A DNA stretch of 37,840 nt, taken from positions 1-37,840 of the forward strand of contig JAEUJW010000026.1 in NCBI GenBank assembly GCA_016793465.1, written 5' to 3'. The notes under the pieces were generated by a model. It was not told where the DNA came from, did not search any database, and saw nothing but the letters and a program-made list of their open reading frames with translations. Within the stretch, counting starts at the first letter, position 1; each line of letters starts with the position of its first letter. The translations under genes and the position numbers were made by a program. This document shows, in pieces, positions 16,272 to 27,100 of this stretch. Origin of the DNA: Myxococcales bacterium (GTDB lineage Bacteria; Myxococcota; Polyangia; Nannocystales; Nannocystaceae).

Positions 16272-19200
16272 CTAGCGGGTCCTCCGGTGGAGCCGGACCT
16301 GCCAGCGCAGCGGGCCGGTCGCGCCCCGCGCGGCGTCCCGCAGGTCCGAGAGGAGGGCTTCGAGCTCGTCGTCGTCGGCCGTGGTGACGTCCCAGTCGCG
16401 TGGAGGGAGTTCGGATGGCCCTGAGGACAGGTGGTCGTGCTCCGGTTGTGCGATCGGCGGCAGCGGCTCCGCGTATGTGTTGGTGCGGACGGGGGCCGAC
16501 GGGGTCTGGGCGGCGCGGAGGTTGAGGTTGGTCGCGCGGTCGGCGAGCTGCTGGAGCTCCTGGGCGAGCGGTTTGTCGTGTTCGTCGGCCTGGAGCAGCG
16601 TGGCGAGCTCGTCGAGGATCGAGCCGGCCAGCGGGATCTGGTCGCGGCGGAGGCGGAGCTGCTCGAACGTACCGCGCAGCAGGGCAGAGCCGAGCTGCTT
16701 GGACGCGCTGGCGGTCGCGGCGAGGCTGCTGCCGAGCGCCTGCGCGCTGGTCTGCGGGGTGAAGCCGGCGAGCGCCTCGACCTGCTGGAGGGCGCGGTGG
16801 CCCTGAAGGAGGCGGACGAGGTCGCGGGCCGACTGGGCCGTGGTCAGGCGGGCGCCGTCGTCGGGGAGTCCGAGGGCCGCGAGCCAGGCGGACAGCTCGT
16901 CCGGGAGGGTGGCCGCGGCGCTGCCGAGTTCGGTCAGCTTGGCGGCGAGGGCCGCCTCGAAGGCGCGGAGGTTGTCGGCGGTGTTGGAGGTGCGGACGCG
17001 CAGGCCGAAGGCGGCGCCGGCGAGCTTGAGCGCGCGGTTCCAGGGGTCGTCCCGGGGGAGCTCGGGCTTCTCGAGGACGACGTGATCGGGGATGGGCGCG
17101 CCGGCGGCGGGCGCCCAGGGGCGCCCGGCCGAAACGAACGTGCGCGCGTGGAGGCGGGCGTAGCAGCGGATCAGCAGGGCGAGTGCCTCGGGCTGGAGTC
17201 CGAAGCGGAAGCCCTCGCCGTGCCAGCGGACGACCTCGGCGACGGTCGGGTTGTCGACGGCCTCCTGCTCGCGCCGCCGCTCGATGCGCTGGAGGGGGCC
17301 GTCCGGGACGAGGAGGATGGCGGACTCGCTGACGCGGACGATGCCGAGGGCGCCGAGCGATCCGCGGAGGGTGTCGAGCTCGTCGCGCTTGAGGTCGGCG
17401 AGGCGACCCTCGGTCTGGTCGCAGAGGAGGTCGAACCAGCGGAGGGCCGACTCGGCGGCGGACTTGTTGGTCGGGCGGACGCGGAATTCGGGGTGGTGCG
17501 GCCAGCGGGTCTCGAGCAGCGCCGGGATGTAGCTGGCGAGGGCGGTCTTGAGGTTGGGGGCGAACAGCGAGGTCGAGAGGCGCTCGCCGGCGGCGAGCAG
17601 GCGCAGCGGCTCGGGGACCCTGCGGGAGCGGTCGAGGGCCGGGTCGCCGTCCTTCACGGCGGCGAGCCCGTAGGCTTTCTCGAGGACCTCGAGGATGTGG
17701 CCGCGTTTCTCGCGCTGGAGGTTGGTGAGGAGGTTGCGGGCGGCGGCCTGCTTCTCGACGCTGAGGTGCTGGAGGTACGTGACGGGTTCGTCGAGGACGA
17801 TGCCGATGGCGACGTATTCCTCGAGGACGCGGTAGGTCTCGGCCGAGAAGAAGCTCGGGAGCCAGACGAGGGTGAAGGAGCGGTTGTGCTCGACGAATTC
17901 GTCGAGCACGGCGATGTCGTGGAGGGGGCCGTAGCTGCCCTCGTCGAACGGGAAGTCGATCACGAGGCGGAAGTCATGGTCCTCGGGGCAGCGGAGCTGG
18001 TCGGGGGACATGCGGCGGATGTTGCCGAACACGATCTCGCCGTTGCGACGGGTGCCGCGCCAGTCGTCGACGCGGTGCTCGACGATCGGCTTGAAGGCGC
18101 CGGGGAGGCCGAGCGCCTCGAACAGCAGGGCGCCGAGGGCGGACTGGCACACACCGGGCCTGGCGCCCTCGCGGGCGCGCTGGACGATCGAGCGGACGTC
18201 GACCTGGTCGAGGGTGATCGAGACGCCGGGGTTCGCCTCGCGGGTCACGACGATGTGGCCGGTGGCCTGGCCGATGCGGCGCAGCTTGGTGGCGACGTCC
18301 TGGACCTCGAGGCCGGGGATCAAGGGTCGGATGTGGCCGTGGTTGAGCTGGACGAGGTCCTTGACGGTCAGCGACTTGAAGACCGGGAGCGCCGGGATCA
18401 GGGCGGAGACGAGGAGCGTCTTGACGATGCGGTTGTCGTTGCGGCACGCCTTCTGGGGGCAGCCGGAGCAGCCGATGTCCTGGCGGGCGCCGTCGCGGGC
18501 GCGCTGGCACTTCTCCTGGGTGGTCGTGCCGTTGAGGGCGCGGAGCTGCGGGAGGAGCTCGTCGCTGTAGATGTCGCGGGCGGCCTGGAAGCGGGCGGCC
18601 TGCAGGCTGTCGTCGGGGAGGGTGCCGAACACCAGGGGGTCGAACAGGTCGCCGACGCCGACGAGGTCGCCGAGCTCGACGCCGTCCATGTGGGCGTGCA
18701 GGAGCTCGATCAGGAGGCGCAGGGCGGTGCGCTGGCGCTGGAGGAGCTGGGACAGGCGGATCAGGGAGTCGATCAGGACGGGGCTGAACGGGTAGACGCG
18801 GCGGAAGGCGGCGCGGTCGTGGCCGCTGCCGAGGAGGGTGTTCCAGCTCCCGCTCGCGGACTTCTCGAGGGTGGCGAAGGTGCGGTCGATCGCGGCGACG
18901 GCGTCGGCGTCGCGGGGGATCAGGACGCGCTTCTCGACGATCTCCGGGAGGTTGTTGTCCTCGAGTTTAATTTCGCCGAAGCGGCCCTTGGCGAGCTTTA
19001 AAATCTCCTCGACGTGCGCGAGGTCGGCGCCGACGTTCTCCTCGCCGATCATGAAGCGCAGCTCCTTCTGACGGGCGATGAAGCTGACGATCGGGATGTG
19101 GCGGCTGGCGTGGTCGCCCTGGACGAGCTTGACCATGCGGCCGACCCAGGTGCTGATGAAGTCCGACCTGCCGGCGTTCATGCTGAGCCAGAGGATCAGC

Positions 19201-19991
19201 TCGTCGAGGAAGAGGACGACGCCGGCGTAGCCGAGAGACTCGGCGTGGCGCGTCAGCTCCTGCAGGCCATCGTCGAAGCCGATGTGGTCCTTGCGTCGGC
19301 CGTCGGCGTGGCTCTTGAAAAATGGAGTGCGGACGAGGGCGGTGACGAGGTCGGCACGCTCTTTCTGGCTGTCGGAGGCGCGGGCGGCGTCGAAGCGGGC
19401 GCGGTCCCAGCCGCCGCTCATCTTGCCCCACCGGCGCTTGGTCCTGGCGTCAGGGTCGAGGGCGTCGAAGAACGCCTCGTCGCCGAGCTGCTGGCGGAGA
19501 GCGTCGGCGTCGGCGAACAGGCCGGCGTCGGAGAACAGCAGGGGCAGCGGGGCGTCGGGGTGGTGGATCCGGAGGTGGGCCAGGTAGGCGCCGAAGATCG
19601 CGCCCTCGAAGCTGTCCTGGTCGAGCATGTGCAGGCGGAGCTGCAGCAGGCGGCGCTCGCCGGCCCACGGGTGGGCCGCGCGGAGGTGGGCGAGCTCGGG
19701 GAGCGCCCAGGCGCGGGCGTCGCCGTCGAGCAGGAGGCTGAGCAGGGCCATGAAGTGCGACTTGCCGGTGCCGAAGCTGCCGTGGACGTAGGCGGCCTGG
19801 CTGCGGTTGTCGCGGACGGCGGTGGCGACGAGGCCGAGGGCCTGGGCGAACGCCTCGGCGAGGCCCTTGGTGACGCGGTAGGTGTCGACGGTGTCGTCGG
19901 CGCGGGCGATCCCGTCGGCGAGGACCACCGTGAAGTCCATCGGGCGGATCTCGGACGGGATCTTGAAGAGGTCGCGGATCGGGGTCGGCAT
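16272..19991 (-). CDS. pglY: BREX large ATPase PglY (BrxC-like)
   Basis: A 1239-aa ATPase. ATG 19991 lies 4 nt after the pglX stop and begins MPTPIRDLFKIP; a longer open frame upstream is only a Pro/Arg/Ser-rich shadow of pglX. Walker A is GSFGTGKS (71-78) and Walker B LFLDEL (260-265), giving the BrxC/PglY family signature. A Cys cluster, C495, C508, C511 and C516 (GCSGCPQKAC), could hold zinc or an iron-sulphur centre. The remainder is mostly helical with a long region of coiled-coil character near the C-terminus. In BREX this protein is thought to form a large ATP-driven assembly with PglX and PglZ. Length is as expected for the family and no break is seen. Confidence 0.93.
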   Translation of the reverse strand: MPTPIRDLFKIPSEIRPMDFTVVLADGIARADDTVDTYRVTKGLAEAFAQALGLVATAVRDNRSQAAYVHGSFGTGKSHFMALLSLLLDGDARAWALPELAHLRAAHPWAGERRLLQLRLHMLDQDSFEGAIFGAYLAHLRIHHPDAPLPLLFSDAGLFADADALRQQLGDEAFFDALDPDARTKRRWGKMSGGWDRARFDAARASDSQKERADLVTALVRTPFFKSHADGRRKDHIGFDDGLQELTRHAESLGYAGVVLFLDELILWLSMNAGRSDFISTWVGRMVKLVQGDHASRHIPIVSFIARQKELRFMIGEENVGADLAHVEEILKLAKGRFGEIKLEDNNLPEIVEKRVLIPRDADAVAAIDRTFATLEKSASGSWNTLLGSGHDRAAFRRVYPFSPVLIDSLIRLSQLLQRQRTALRLLIELLHAHMDGVELGDLVGVGDLFDPLVFGTLPDDSLQAARFQAARDIYSDELLPQLRALNGTTTQEKCQRARDGARQDIGCSGCPQKACRNDNRIVKTLLVSALIPALPVFKSLTVKDLVQLNHGHIRPLIPGLEVQDVATKLRRIGQATGHIVVTREANPGVSITLDQVDVRSIVQRAREGARPGVCQSALGALLFEALGLPGAFKPIVEHRVDDWRGTRRNGEIVFGNIRRMSPDQLRCPEDHDFRLVIDFPFDEGSYGPLHDIAVLDEFVEHNRSFTLVWLPSFFSAETYRVLEEYVAIGIVLDEPVTYLQHLSVEKQAAARNLLTNLQREKRGHILEVLEKAYGLAAVKDGDPALDRSRRVPEPLRLLAAGERLSTSLFAPNLKTALASYIPALLETRWPHHPEFRVRPTNKSAAESALRWFDLLCDQTEGRLADLKRDELDTLRGSLGALGIVRVSESAILLVPDGPLQRIERRREQEAVDNPTVAEVVRWHGEGFRFGLQPEALALLIRCYARLHARTFVSAGRPWAPAAGAPIPDHVVLEKPELPRDDPWNRALKLAGAAFGLRVRTSNTADNLRAFEAALAAKLTELGSAAATLPDELSAWLAALGLPDDGARLTTAQSARDLVRLLQGHRALQQVEALAGFTPQTSAQALGSSLAATASASKQLGSALLRGTFEQLRLRRDQIPLAGSILDELATLLQADEHDKPLAQELQQLADRATNLNLRAAQTPSAPVRTNTYAEPLPPIAQPEHDHLSSGPSELPPRDWDVTTADDDELEALLSDLRDAARGATGPLRWQVRLHRRTR

Positions 19992-19995
19992 CGGG

Positions 19996-22900
19996 TCACT
20001 CGCTGGCGGACTTCGGGGGGCGGCCGCGGCGCTTCGGGGCGGGTGGCGCTTCGGACATGTCCCCGGGGGCAGCCTCGGCCTTCGGGGGTCGGCCGCGGCG
20101 CTTCGGGGTCGTGGGGGCGTCGGACGGGGCGTCCGGGGCGGGCTCGGCGGACCGCGGGCGGCGCTTCGGGGGATCGGCGTCGTCCGCGGTGGTGGTGGGG
20201 CGCGGGGCGCGGGCCGGGCGGGCGTCGGGCGGGGTCCAGTCGACGAGCTGGGCGCGCGTGACGCCGAGCTCGGTGCAGCCGGCGGTGATGTGGGTCTCGA
20301 AGGCGTCGACGTAGCGCTCGCCGGTGTCGGGGTGGACCGCGTCGCCGTGCCACTGGGCGACCCACGGGAGGAGCTCCTCGAGGCCGGCGAGCAGCGGGAT
20401 GAGGCGGTCGGGCAGCCAATTCTCCTGCAGCTTGCGCTCGTAGTAGAGCTGGAGGAGGGCGAGGGCGCGTTCGAGGTGGGTCCAGCCGGCCCAGCCGTAG
20501 ACGGGCGCGGGGTCGTTGGTGGAGGCGGCGCCCGGGTAGGCGATGAAGCGCTCGCGCGGGACGTCGAGCTTGCCGCGGAGGCGGAAGTAGGCCGGGTCGC
20601 GGAAGTCCGAGGGCTCGTACTTCTGCGGGACGGGGATGAAGGCGCGGGCCTTGCGGTGGAAGGCTTCGGCCTCCTCGAGGTCGAGGCGGGCGGCGTTCTG
20701 GGCGGCGCGGGCGGCGGCCTCGGCGTCGTAGGCGGCGAGGAGTTCGGGTGACTGCGGGGTGTCGTCGGTCGGCGCGGGTTCGGGGGTCGCCGGCTTGCGG
20801 CCGCGGCGACGGGGTGCGGCTTCGGGGTCGGGGGCCGAGAGAGCGAACGAGGCGGCGCCCAGCTTGCTGCGCTCGGCGCTGAGGCGCGTGCCGGCCTCGC
20901 GGGCCGCGGCGGAGGCGGCCTCGAAGGCTGCGCGGAAGCGCGGGAGCTCGGCCTCGAGGGTGTCGGCGAGGCGCTGGTAGTCCCAGACGGCGCGCCACTG
21001 GTTGTGGCGGTCACGGCCGGACGGGCTGTAGCGGTGCCCGGCGAGGAACGGGACGGACTCGCGGGCGAGCTGGTCGCGCAGCGGGTCGACGCGGGGGTTC
21101 TGGTTGACGAGGAAGTCGCGGAGGGCCTGGTAGCGCGGGTCGCCGGCGAGCTCGCGCTCAAGGGCATGGGCGGTGAGGACGGTCGGGATGCCCTGTTCGC
21201 GGCTGGCGCGAAAGACCTGCTCGGCGAGGTCGGCGATCTGCTCGGCGGCGGCGTCAGCGACGCGCTCGGCGAAGGTGGCGACTTTGTGGGCGAACACGCC
21301 GCGTGCGCCCCACCAGCGGCGCTTGTTGATTTGGTTCTCGATCAGGCGCAGTTGCTTCGACTCGGCGATCGCGGCCGCGCGGGCGATCCACAGTCGGCGG
21401 TCGTCCGGGCCGAGGTGATGAGGCGGGGCCGGGGATTTGAACGGGCGCTGCTCGGGGGTCAGCTCAAGGTCGGGCGTCCAGCGACCGACGGTGTCGGATG
21501 GGGCGAGGCCAAAGATTGCGTAGACCGCCCAGTCGAGGTCCTCCTGGACGGCGACCATGCGGGCGAGGAGGGCGGCATCTTCGCGTTCGGCGCGGACGGC
21601 GGCTGCTGCGAGGTCCTCGCGTGTCTCGAGGGCGGTTCGCAGGAGCGGGCGCGGAGTGAGGGCGTCGCGCCTGGACTGAAGGCGCTCAAGCTCTGTGGCG
21701 AACTCCGCGAGATCCTGAAATGCAACAGCTTGGGAAATCGACGGCAGTGGAAGTCCGCCGAGAGCCGTGGCAGAGAATGCGTAGCGATTCTCCTCGGGAT
21801 TGCCCTTCTCGGGGCGGGTCTCTGAGTGGGTGCCCTTCGGGTAGGAGACCTGCTTCATCCAGAAGCAAGTGGTCGAGCTGTTGAGGTAGGCGAGAAGTGC
21901 CAGGTGGTCGGATTCCGTGAAGTCCGCCGGAAGTTTGATGATCGGGGCGGTCTGTTTGAAGACCTTACCGCCACGGTCGAGGATGAAGTGGTTGTGGGTG
22001 GCAACCTCGGCGTATGCGATAGAATAGGGCGTTCGAAGTTTGTTCGTTGTGAGGCGGCCGTACTCGTACCACTTGAGCCCACCTTCGATCTTGGTCTTGC
22101 CTCCAAAGAGGATGTTCTTACTCAGACTTGTGTGCCAGGTCCAGAGGGAGACGATTTCCGGAGCCTTTCCGGGGAGATGTGCCAGATCCAAAGTGTCGGA
22201 ATAAGGGAAGATAGCGGTTTCGCAATCGTCTACGCCCCAGTCACGGATGGCTTCGCCGATGAGCATCGACCGGAGATAGGCAGATGAAACCTGTTGTCTC
22301 GTCCAAGCAGCGAGAGGACGAATGTAGACCTCGTCCTCAAGGGTAAAGGAGCTGATGCCGATGCTGTCAGCGAAGTTGTCCAGGACGGCGCGTTTGCGTT
22401 GCTCCTCTTCGCCATTTTTCGCCCGGATCGTATCCTCTTCCAAACGGGTCTTGAGCGCTCCCGCGCCGCCGCCCTCGAGGGCCCAGGGGTGCTGCTTAAG
22501 GGTCGCGCGCGCCAGCTTCTCGACCGAGATGTAGTCGTTCTCGAATTTCTCCTCGTTCCAGTGATCCACGATGCTCGTCCAAACCTGGCCCTCGGCGGGG
22601 TCAGGCGGAACGCCGGGTTCACCGCGCTTGGCGAGGACGGCCTCGACGTGTTCGCCAACCGGAGCACGGTTGCGGCCGAACACGAGGATCGTGGGCGTGC
22701 CGTGGCCGGGGATGAACGCACCGGCGGTGTTGACGATGAGCTCGAGGTCCAGCTTCGGGAGCACTTTCTCGATGAGGGAGGCGCCGAACTCGCGTTTGGT
22801 GAACGAGTTCGAGGTGATCTGTCCGACGTATCCCCCACCCTGCTTGGCGAGCTGGAAAAACCGCTGCATGAACGGTGCGGACAGGGCGTACTTGCCGGCG

Positions 22901-24114
22901 GCGGACTCCGGATAGCGGTCGCGGTACGTCTCGCGGAGCGCCGGATCCTTGACGGTGATGTACGGCGGATTGCCGACGACCGCCGCGTACGTGCGGTCGA
23001 CGAGCACGCGCCGCGCGGCCTCCGGGTCCTCGAGGGAGAAGCCCTTCCCGTACCAGGCGGCGGCCTGTTCGGCCGTCTGCTCGTGGCGTTCGCCGAGGTC
23101 GCCCTGGCCGCCGGCGAAGCCGTAATACAGCGAGTCCGCGACGACCACGTTGAGCACCGGCGCGGGCGCGCCGCGGAGCTGCGTGTACTCGGCCGTCTCG
23201 AGGAACTGCAGCGTCAGGCGGAAGCGGGCGATGGCGACGGCGTACGGGTTGATGTCGGCGCCGAAGATGTGCCCCAGGGCCATCGCGGCGCGCTCGCGGT
23301 CCATGAGCCCCGGGTGGGCCAGGCGGAGCTCGCGCATGAAGCGGGGGAACGCGCCGAGGAGGAAGTGGCCGCTGCCGCAGGTCGGGTCGATGACGTCGGT
23401 GTGGTCGACCTTGTACTCGCGGAGGGCCGGCTCGAGCGTGCGGTCGAGGATGAAGCGCTCGACGAAGTCCGGGGTCTGGAGCAGCGCGAAGCGGTCGCGG
23501 ACGTCGTCGTCGAGCTCCTGGTAGAGGTCGCCGAGGAAGCGGGTGTCGGGCTGGCCGAAGCGGAACGCGGGCGTGTCGATGTGCGGCGTCCGGAACAATT
23601 CCAGGAGCGTCTTGCAGGCCTCGGCGGACGGGCCGAGGGCCCACACGAGGTTGTGGTTTGCGTGGAACAGGGGCCTCGCCGCGGGCAGACGGGTGAGCTC
23701 GCGGAACACGGTCAGCAGGTACTCGCGCGGCCCGAGGAAGGGGGCGATGCGGAAGAAGGCGTCCTCGCTGTCGCGGGCGCCGGGGCCAGCGATGCGGGGC
23801 GCGACGAGGCCGCGGTCCTCGAGCACGCGGACGAACACGCAGGACAGCAGCCACGCGGCGGCGACCTGGACGACCACGGCGCGGCGCCAGACCGGGAAAT
23901 CCTCGGCGGTGCGGGACGCGGCGAGCTCGGCGGCGTGGCGGCGCTGGAGGGCCTGGAGGACGCCCTCGTCGGCGTCGGCGCGGGTGAGGAGGTCGGCCGT
24001 GAGGGCGGCGAGGACCGGGCGAGCCGCGCGGAGGAACGCGGCGCGGTCGAGCGGCGCGCGGGCGTCGGGCTGGGGCGGCAGGTCGACGGCTTGAACTTTG
24101 CGGGAGCGGGCCAT
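19996..24114 (-). CDS. pglX: BREX adenine-specific DNA methyltransferase PglX
   Basis: A 1372-aa N6-adenine DNA methyltransferase that marks host DNA and is needed for BREX defence. ATG 24114 lies 4 nt after the pglW stop. S-adenosylmethionine motif I is DPTCGSG (243-249) and the catalytic motif is NPPY (382-385). Residues about 555-805 look like the target-recognition part; the DNA coding them (about 21700-22450) is clearly less GC-rich than its flanks. The C-terminus is a Pro/Ala-rich tail with AT-hook-like motifs: RRGRKP in the linker and two copies of PKRRGRPPK at the very end. No frameshift is seen, although a G6 run on the plus strand at 20015-20020 could slip near the last codons. Confidence 0.95.
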   Translation of the reverse strand: MARSRKVQAVDLPPQPDARAPLDRAAFLRAARPVLAALTADLLTRADADEGVLQALQRRHAAELAASRTAEDFPVWRRAVVVQVAAAWLLSCVFVRVLEDRGLVAPRIAGPGARDSEDAFFRIAPFLGPREYLLTVFRELTRLPAARPLFHANHNLVWALGPSAEACKTLLELFRTPHIDTPAFRFGQPDTRFLGDLYQELDDDVRDRFALLQTPDFVERFILDRTLEPALREYKVDHTDVIDPTCGSGHFLLGAFPRFMRELRLAHPGLMDRERAAMALGHIFGADINPYAVAIARFRLTLQFLETAEYTQLRGAPAPVLNVVVADSLYYGFAGGQGDLGERHEQTAEQAAAWYGKGFSLEDPEAARRVLVDRTYAAVVGNPPYITVKDPALRETYRDRYPESAAGKYALSAPFMQRFFQLAKQGGGYVGQITSNSFTKREFGASLIEKVLPKLDLELIVNTAGAFIPGHGTPTILVFGRNRAPVGEHVEAVLAKRGEPGVPPDPAEGQVWTSIVDHWNEEKFENDYISVEKLARATLKQHPWALEGGGAGALKTRLEEDTIRAKNGEEEQRKRAVLDNFADSIGISSFTLEDEVYIRPLAAWTRQQVSSAYLRSMLIGEAIRDWGVDDCETAIFPYSDTLDLAHLPGKAPEIVSLWTWHTSLSKNILFGGKTKIEGGLKWYEYGRLTTNKLRTPYSIAYAEVATHNHFILDRGGKVFKQTAPIIKLPADFTESDHLALLAYLNSSTTCFWMKQVSYPKGTHSETRPEKGNPEENRYAFSATALGGLPLPSISQAVAFQDLAEFATELERLQSRRDALTPRPLLRTALETREDLAAAAVRAEREDAALLARMVAVQEDLDWAVYAIFGLAPSDTVGRWTPDLELTPEQRPFKSPAPPHHLGPDDRRLWIARAAAIAESKQLRLIENQINKRRWWGARGVFAHKVATFAERVADAAAEQIADLAEQVFRASREQGIPTVLTAHALERELAGDPRYQALRDFLVNQNPRVDPLRDQLARESVPFLAGHRYSPSGRDRHNQWRAVWDYQRLADTLEAELPRFRAAFEAASAAAREAGTRLSAERSKLGAASFALSAPDPEAAPRRRGRKPATPEPAPTDDTPQSPELLAAYDAEAAARAAQNAARLDLEEAEAFHRKARAFIPVPQKYEPSDFRDPAYFRLRGKLDVPRERFIAYPGAASTNDPAPVYGWAGWTHLERALALLQLYYERKLQENWLPDRLIPLLAGLEELLPWVAQWHGDAVHPDTGERYVDAFETHITAGCTELGVTRAQLVDWTPPDARPARAPRPTTTADDADPPKRRPRSAEPAPDAPSDAPTTPKRRGRPPKAEAAPGDMSEAPPAPKRRGRPPKSASE
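20012..20108 (-). repeat. 69-bp spaced repeat encoding AT-hook motifs
   Basis: Two nearly identical 28-base stretches lie at 20012-20039 and 20081-20108 inside the 3' end of pglX, 69 bp apart, which keeps the reading frame. Each encodes PKRRGRPPK, the minor-groove-binding AT-hook type. A degenerate third copy (PPKRRPRS) lies near 20152-20172. The first copy includes a run of six G. Confidence 0.7.
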
Positions 24115-24118
24115 GGGG

Positions 24119-27100
24119 TCAGGGGTGTTCGGAGGCGGCGCGGCGGCCCTCGTTGAGGAGCCAGGGGTCGGGCACCTGCAGGCGCTGGGAGGCCGGGAGG
24201 CCGGGGACCGGGAGGGCGTCCTCGATGAAATAGGCGCGGTTGCAGGGGATGAGGAAGAAGAGGGCCGCGGCGCCGGGTTCGCGGGTGCTCTGGATCATCC
24301 GCTGGAGGAGCCCGGTGAGCTGCCAGCGGGCGACGAGGCCGGGGCGGGTCAACAGCAGCGGCGCGCGGGCGGGGAACAGCTCGGCGGCGACGCGCTCGGC
24401 GGCCTCGGCGGCGACGCGGCAGAGGTTCGGCCACTCGGGGCCGGACGGGCCGGCGAGGTCGGTCTCGCGGAGGACCGACGGATCGATCTCGTAGGCGCGG
24501 GCGACGTCGTCGAGCGCCGCGAGGAGCAGGCGGTCGAGCGCGACGGCGGGGCGCTGGAGGACGCGCGACAGCTCGGCGGCGGCGAGGTCGGCGAAGAACG
24601 GGCTCACGGCGAGGAGCAGCGGCTCGCGGTCACGGACGGCGGCCGCGAGGCGGGTCTCGAAGGCGCGGCTGCGGCTGGCCTCGGGGGTGCGGGCGGGCGG
24701 CTCGCCCTGCTGGGCGGTGGGGCGGCGCGAGGGGGCGCTGGCGCGGGTGTGGAGCGAGCTGCGGGCCTCGTCGCCGCGGCGGCGGTAGCGGTCGCCGGCC
24801 CACTGCAGGCCGAGGGGCGCGAGGAGGGCGTCGAGGTCCGGGCGCGGGGGCATCGGTTCGCCGTCGGGGTAGCGGGCGCGGACGCGTTGCTCGACCTCCT
24901 CGAGGCGGAGCTCGCCGGTGAGGATCGGGGCGGCGTGGAGGATCGCCCGGTCGGCGGGGAGGTCGCGGCGGTACAGCTCGAGGCGGCTCGAGCAGGCGGC
25001 GTTGCGGCTGGCCTGGGCGGCGAGGTCGAGCAGGCGGCCCTGCGGGAGGGTCGCCAGGGCTGTCCCGACGAGCATGTCGCGGAGGATAGACTCGGCCTCG
25101 CCCGGGGCGGCGAGGACCTCGCGGGCGGCGAGCTCGTCGGCGGCCTCGCCGAGGCGGCGGACGAGCTCGGTGAGGCGGGGGTCGCGGCTGACCCAGACGG
25201 CCGCGTCCGCGAGGTCTTCGTGGAGGCGGGCGATGCGGAGGTCGCACTCGCCGCGGTCCTGCAGCTCGGCGACCCAGCGGACGAGGGCGGCGGCGCGGGC
25301 GAGGGCCGCGGGGTCGTCGGCGGGCTCGCCGAGGCGGGCGCGCACGGCCTCGGCGGCGCGCAGGAACGGGGCGACGCCGCCGAGGTCGTCGACGGCGCCG
25401 GTGACCAGGGCGCACAGCTCGGGCAGCGCCGGATGGGCCTGCGTGCGCTCGCGGGCGCGGCCGAGGGCCTGATAGACGGCTGCGGTCGTGACGTCGCCGG
25501 CGGCGGCGATGTCGCGGACGGTGGCGAGGCGGCCGGACTGCGGGGACTCGAGGCCGAGCCAGCGGCGGACGTGCAGGTAGAGGCTGTCCTCGCGGCCATG
25601 TCCGGTGAACAGGGAGTCGACCCAGGCCTGGCTGGTGGTGGGGTTGTCGCGGGCGTCGGCGCCGTCGTGGCGGGCCTGGAGGGCGGTGTGCACGGCGGCG
25701 AGGTCGAAGCCGTGACGGCGCGCGAGCGTGCGGAGTTCGTCCTCGGGGGCGGCGGCGACGGCGGCGAGGCGCACGAGGCCAGCATCGGCGAGGGCCTGGG
25801 TGATGACGGTCGGGAGGTCGGCGAGGTCGAGGGGGACGTCGCGGCCGCGGAAGTGCGGGAAGAAGGCCCGGGAGGCCGGAGCGGCGCGCAGGCCGAGCCA
25901 GAGCCGGCGCAGCTCGTCGATCTCCTGGCGGACCTTGCTGCCGGCGCCGCGGATCGACGAGAGGCGGTTGTCCGGGAGGGACAGCAGCGCGGTGGCCCGG
26001 GTCAGGCCGGCGCGATCCAGTGCGTTGCGGGCGCGGACGCTGAGGGGGAGGACGTCGAGCGGTGCGTCGTCGGCGAGGCCGCTGAGGATGGCGCGGAGCT
26101 CGTCGTCGGTGAGGCGCGGGGCCTCGGCTCGGTTGGAGGGCCTCGGGGCCTCGGCGACGGCCGCCCACGCGGTGCGCATGGCGGTCGCGGTCGGGAAGCG
26201 GGCGGAGAGGTCGCGGGCGAGGGCCTGTTTAAAGAATGCGGTGAGGCGGTCGCGGGCGGCGGCGTCGAAGCGCTCGCCGGCGAGCTGGAGGACCGCGTCC
26301 GGGGCCAGCGGGGAGATGCCGCGGGGTTTCCAGGTCGGGCGGACGCCGGTCAGCATCTCGTGCAGCACGACGGCGGCGCTCCAGCGGTCGGCGCCGGGGT
26401 CCCAGCGGCCGCGGAGCGGGAGGAAGGGGTCGCGGTAGGGCTCGGTGCCGACGTCGATCTGGCCCGGGTCGGCGCCGGCGAGCGAGAAGTCGAACAGCAT
26501 CAGGCGCTTGCTCTGCTTGCCGAGCGAGCCCTCGCCCAGGTTGGCGGGCTTGAGGTCGCGGTGGCCGATGTGCTCGTCCTCGAGGTGCTCGAGCGCGGAC
26601 AGGAGGTCGTCCCCGTAGCGCAGGGCGAGGTCAAGATCGACGCTGCCCTGCTGGTCGATCGCCTGCTGCAGCGTGCGTGTGCCCGCGAGCGAGAGGAGCA
26701 GGCACTGGCGGTCGCCGAGGGCGAAGGTTTCGTGGAGCTGGACGATGCGCGGGTGGCGGAGCGTGTGGAGGGTGCGGGCTTCGAGCTGGAGGCGCTCGTC
26801 CTGGGCGGGTCCGAGGCTGACCTTGAGGGCGTAGGACTGTCCGTCGCGTTTGACCTCGAGGACGCAGGCGCTGGCGCCGCGGCCGAGCACGCTGACGACC
26901 TCGAGGTCCTCGCGCAGGCGGTCGCCGGGGTGGGCCTCGAGCGGGGACACCACAGCGGAGGGGTCCCCGTGAGGACGCAGGCCGGCCTTGATCGCCTCGA
27001 TCCAGGCGCCGACGTCGGCGCCGTGCTCGGCGTCTCCGCGGGTGCCGCGGGAGAGGCGGGTGGCGCGGACGATCGCGTCGGCGACGAGGTCCGGGATGGT

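Noticed and set aside
16431..19001. Long plus-strand open frame opposite pglY
   Set aside because: Antisense shadow: repetitive Glu/Val/Gly composition, no domain, and pglY on the other strand has Walker motifs.
19992..21167. N-terminal extension of pglY
   Set aside because: The extra sequence is Pro/Arg/Ser-rich and overlaps pglX in another frame; ATG 19991 just after the pglX stop is the natural start.
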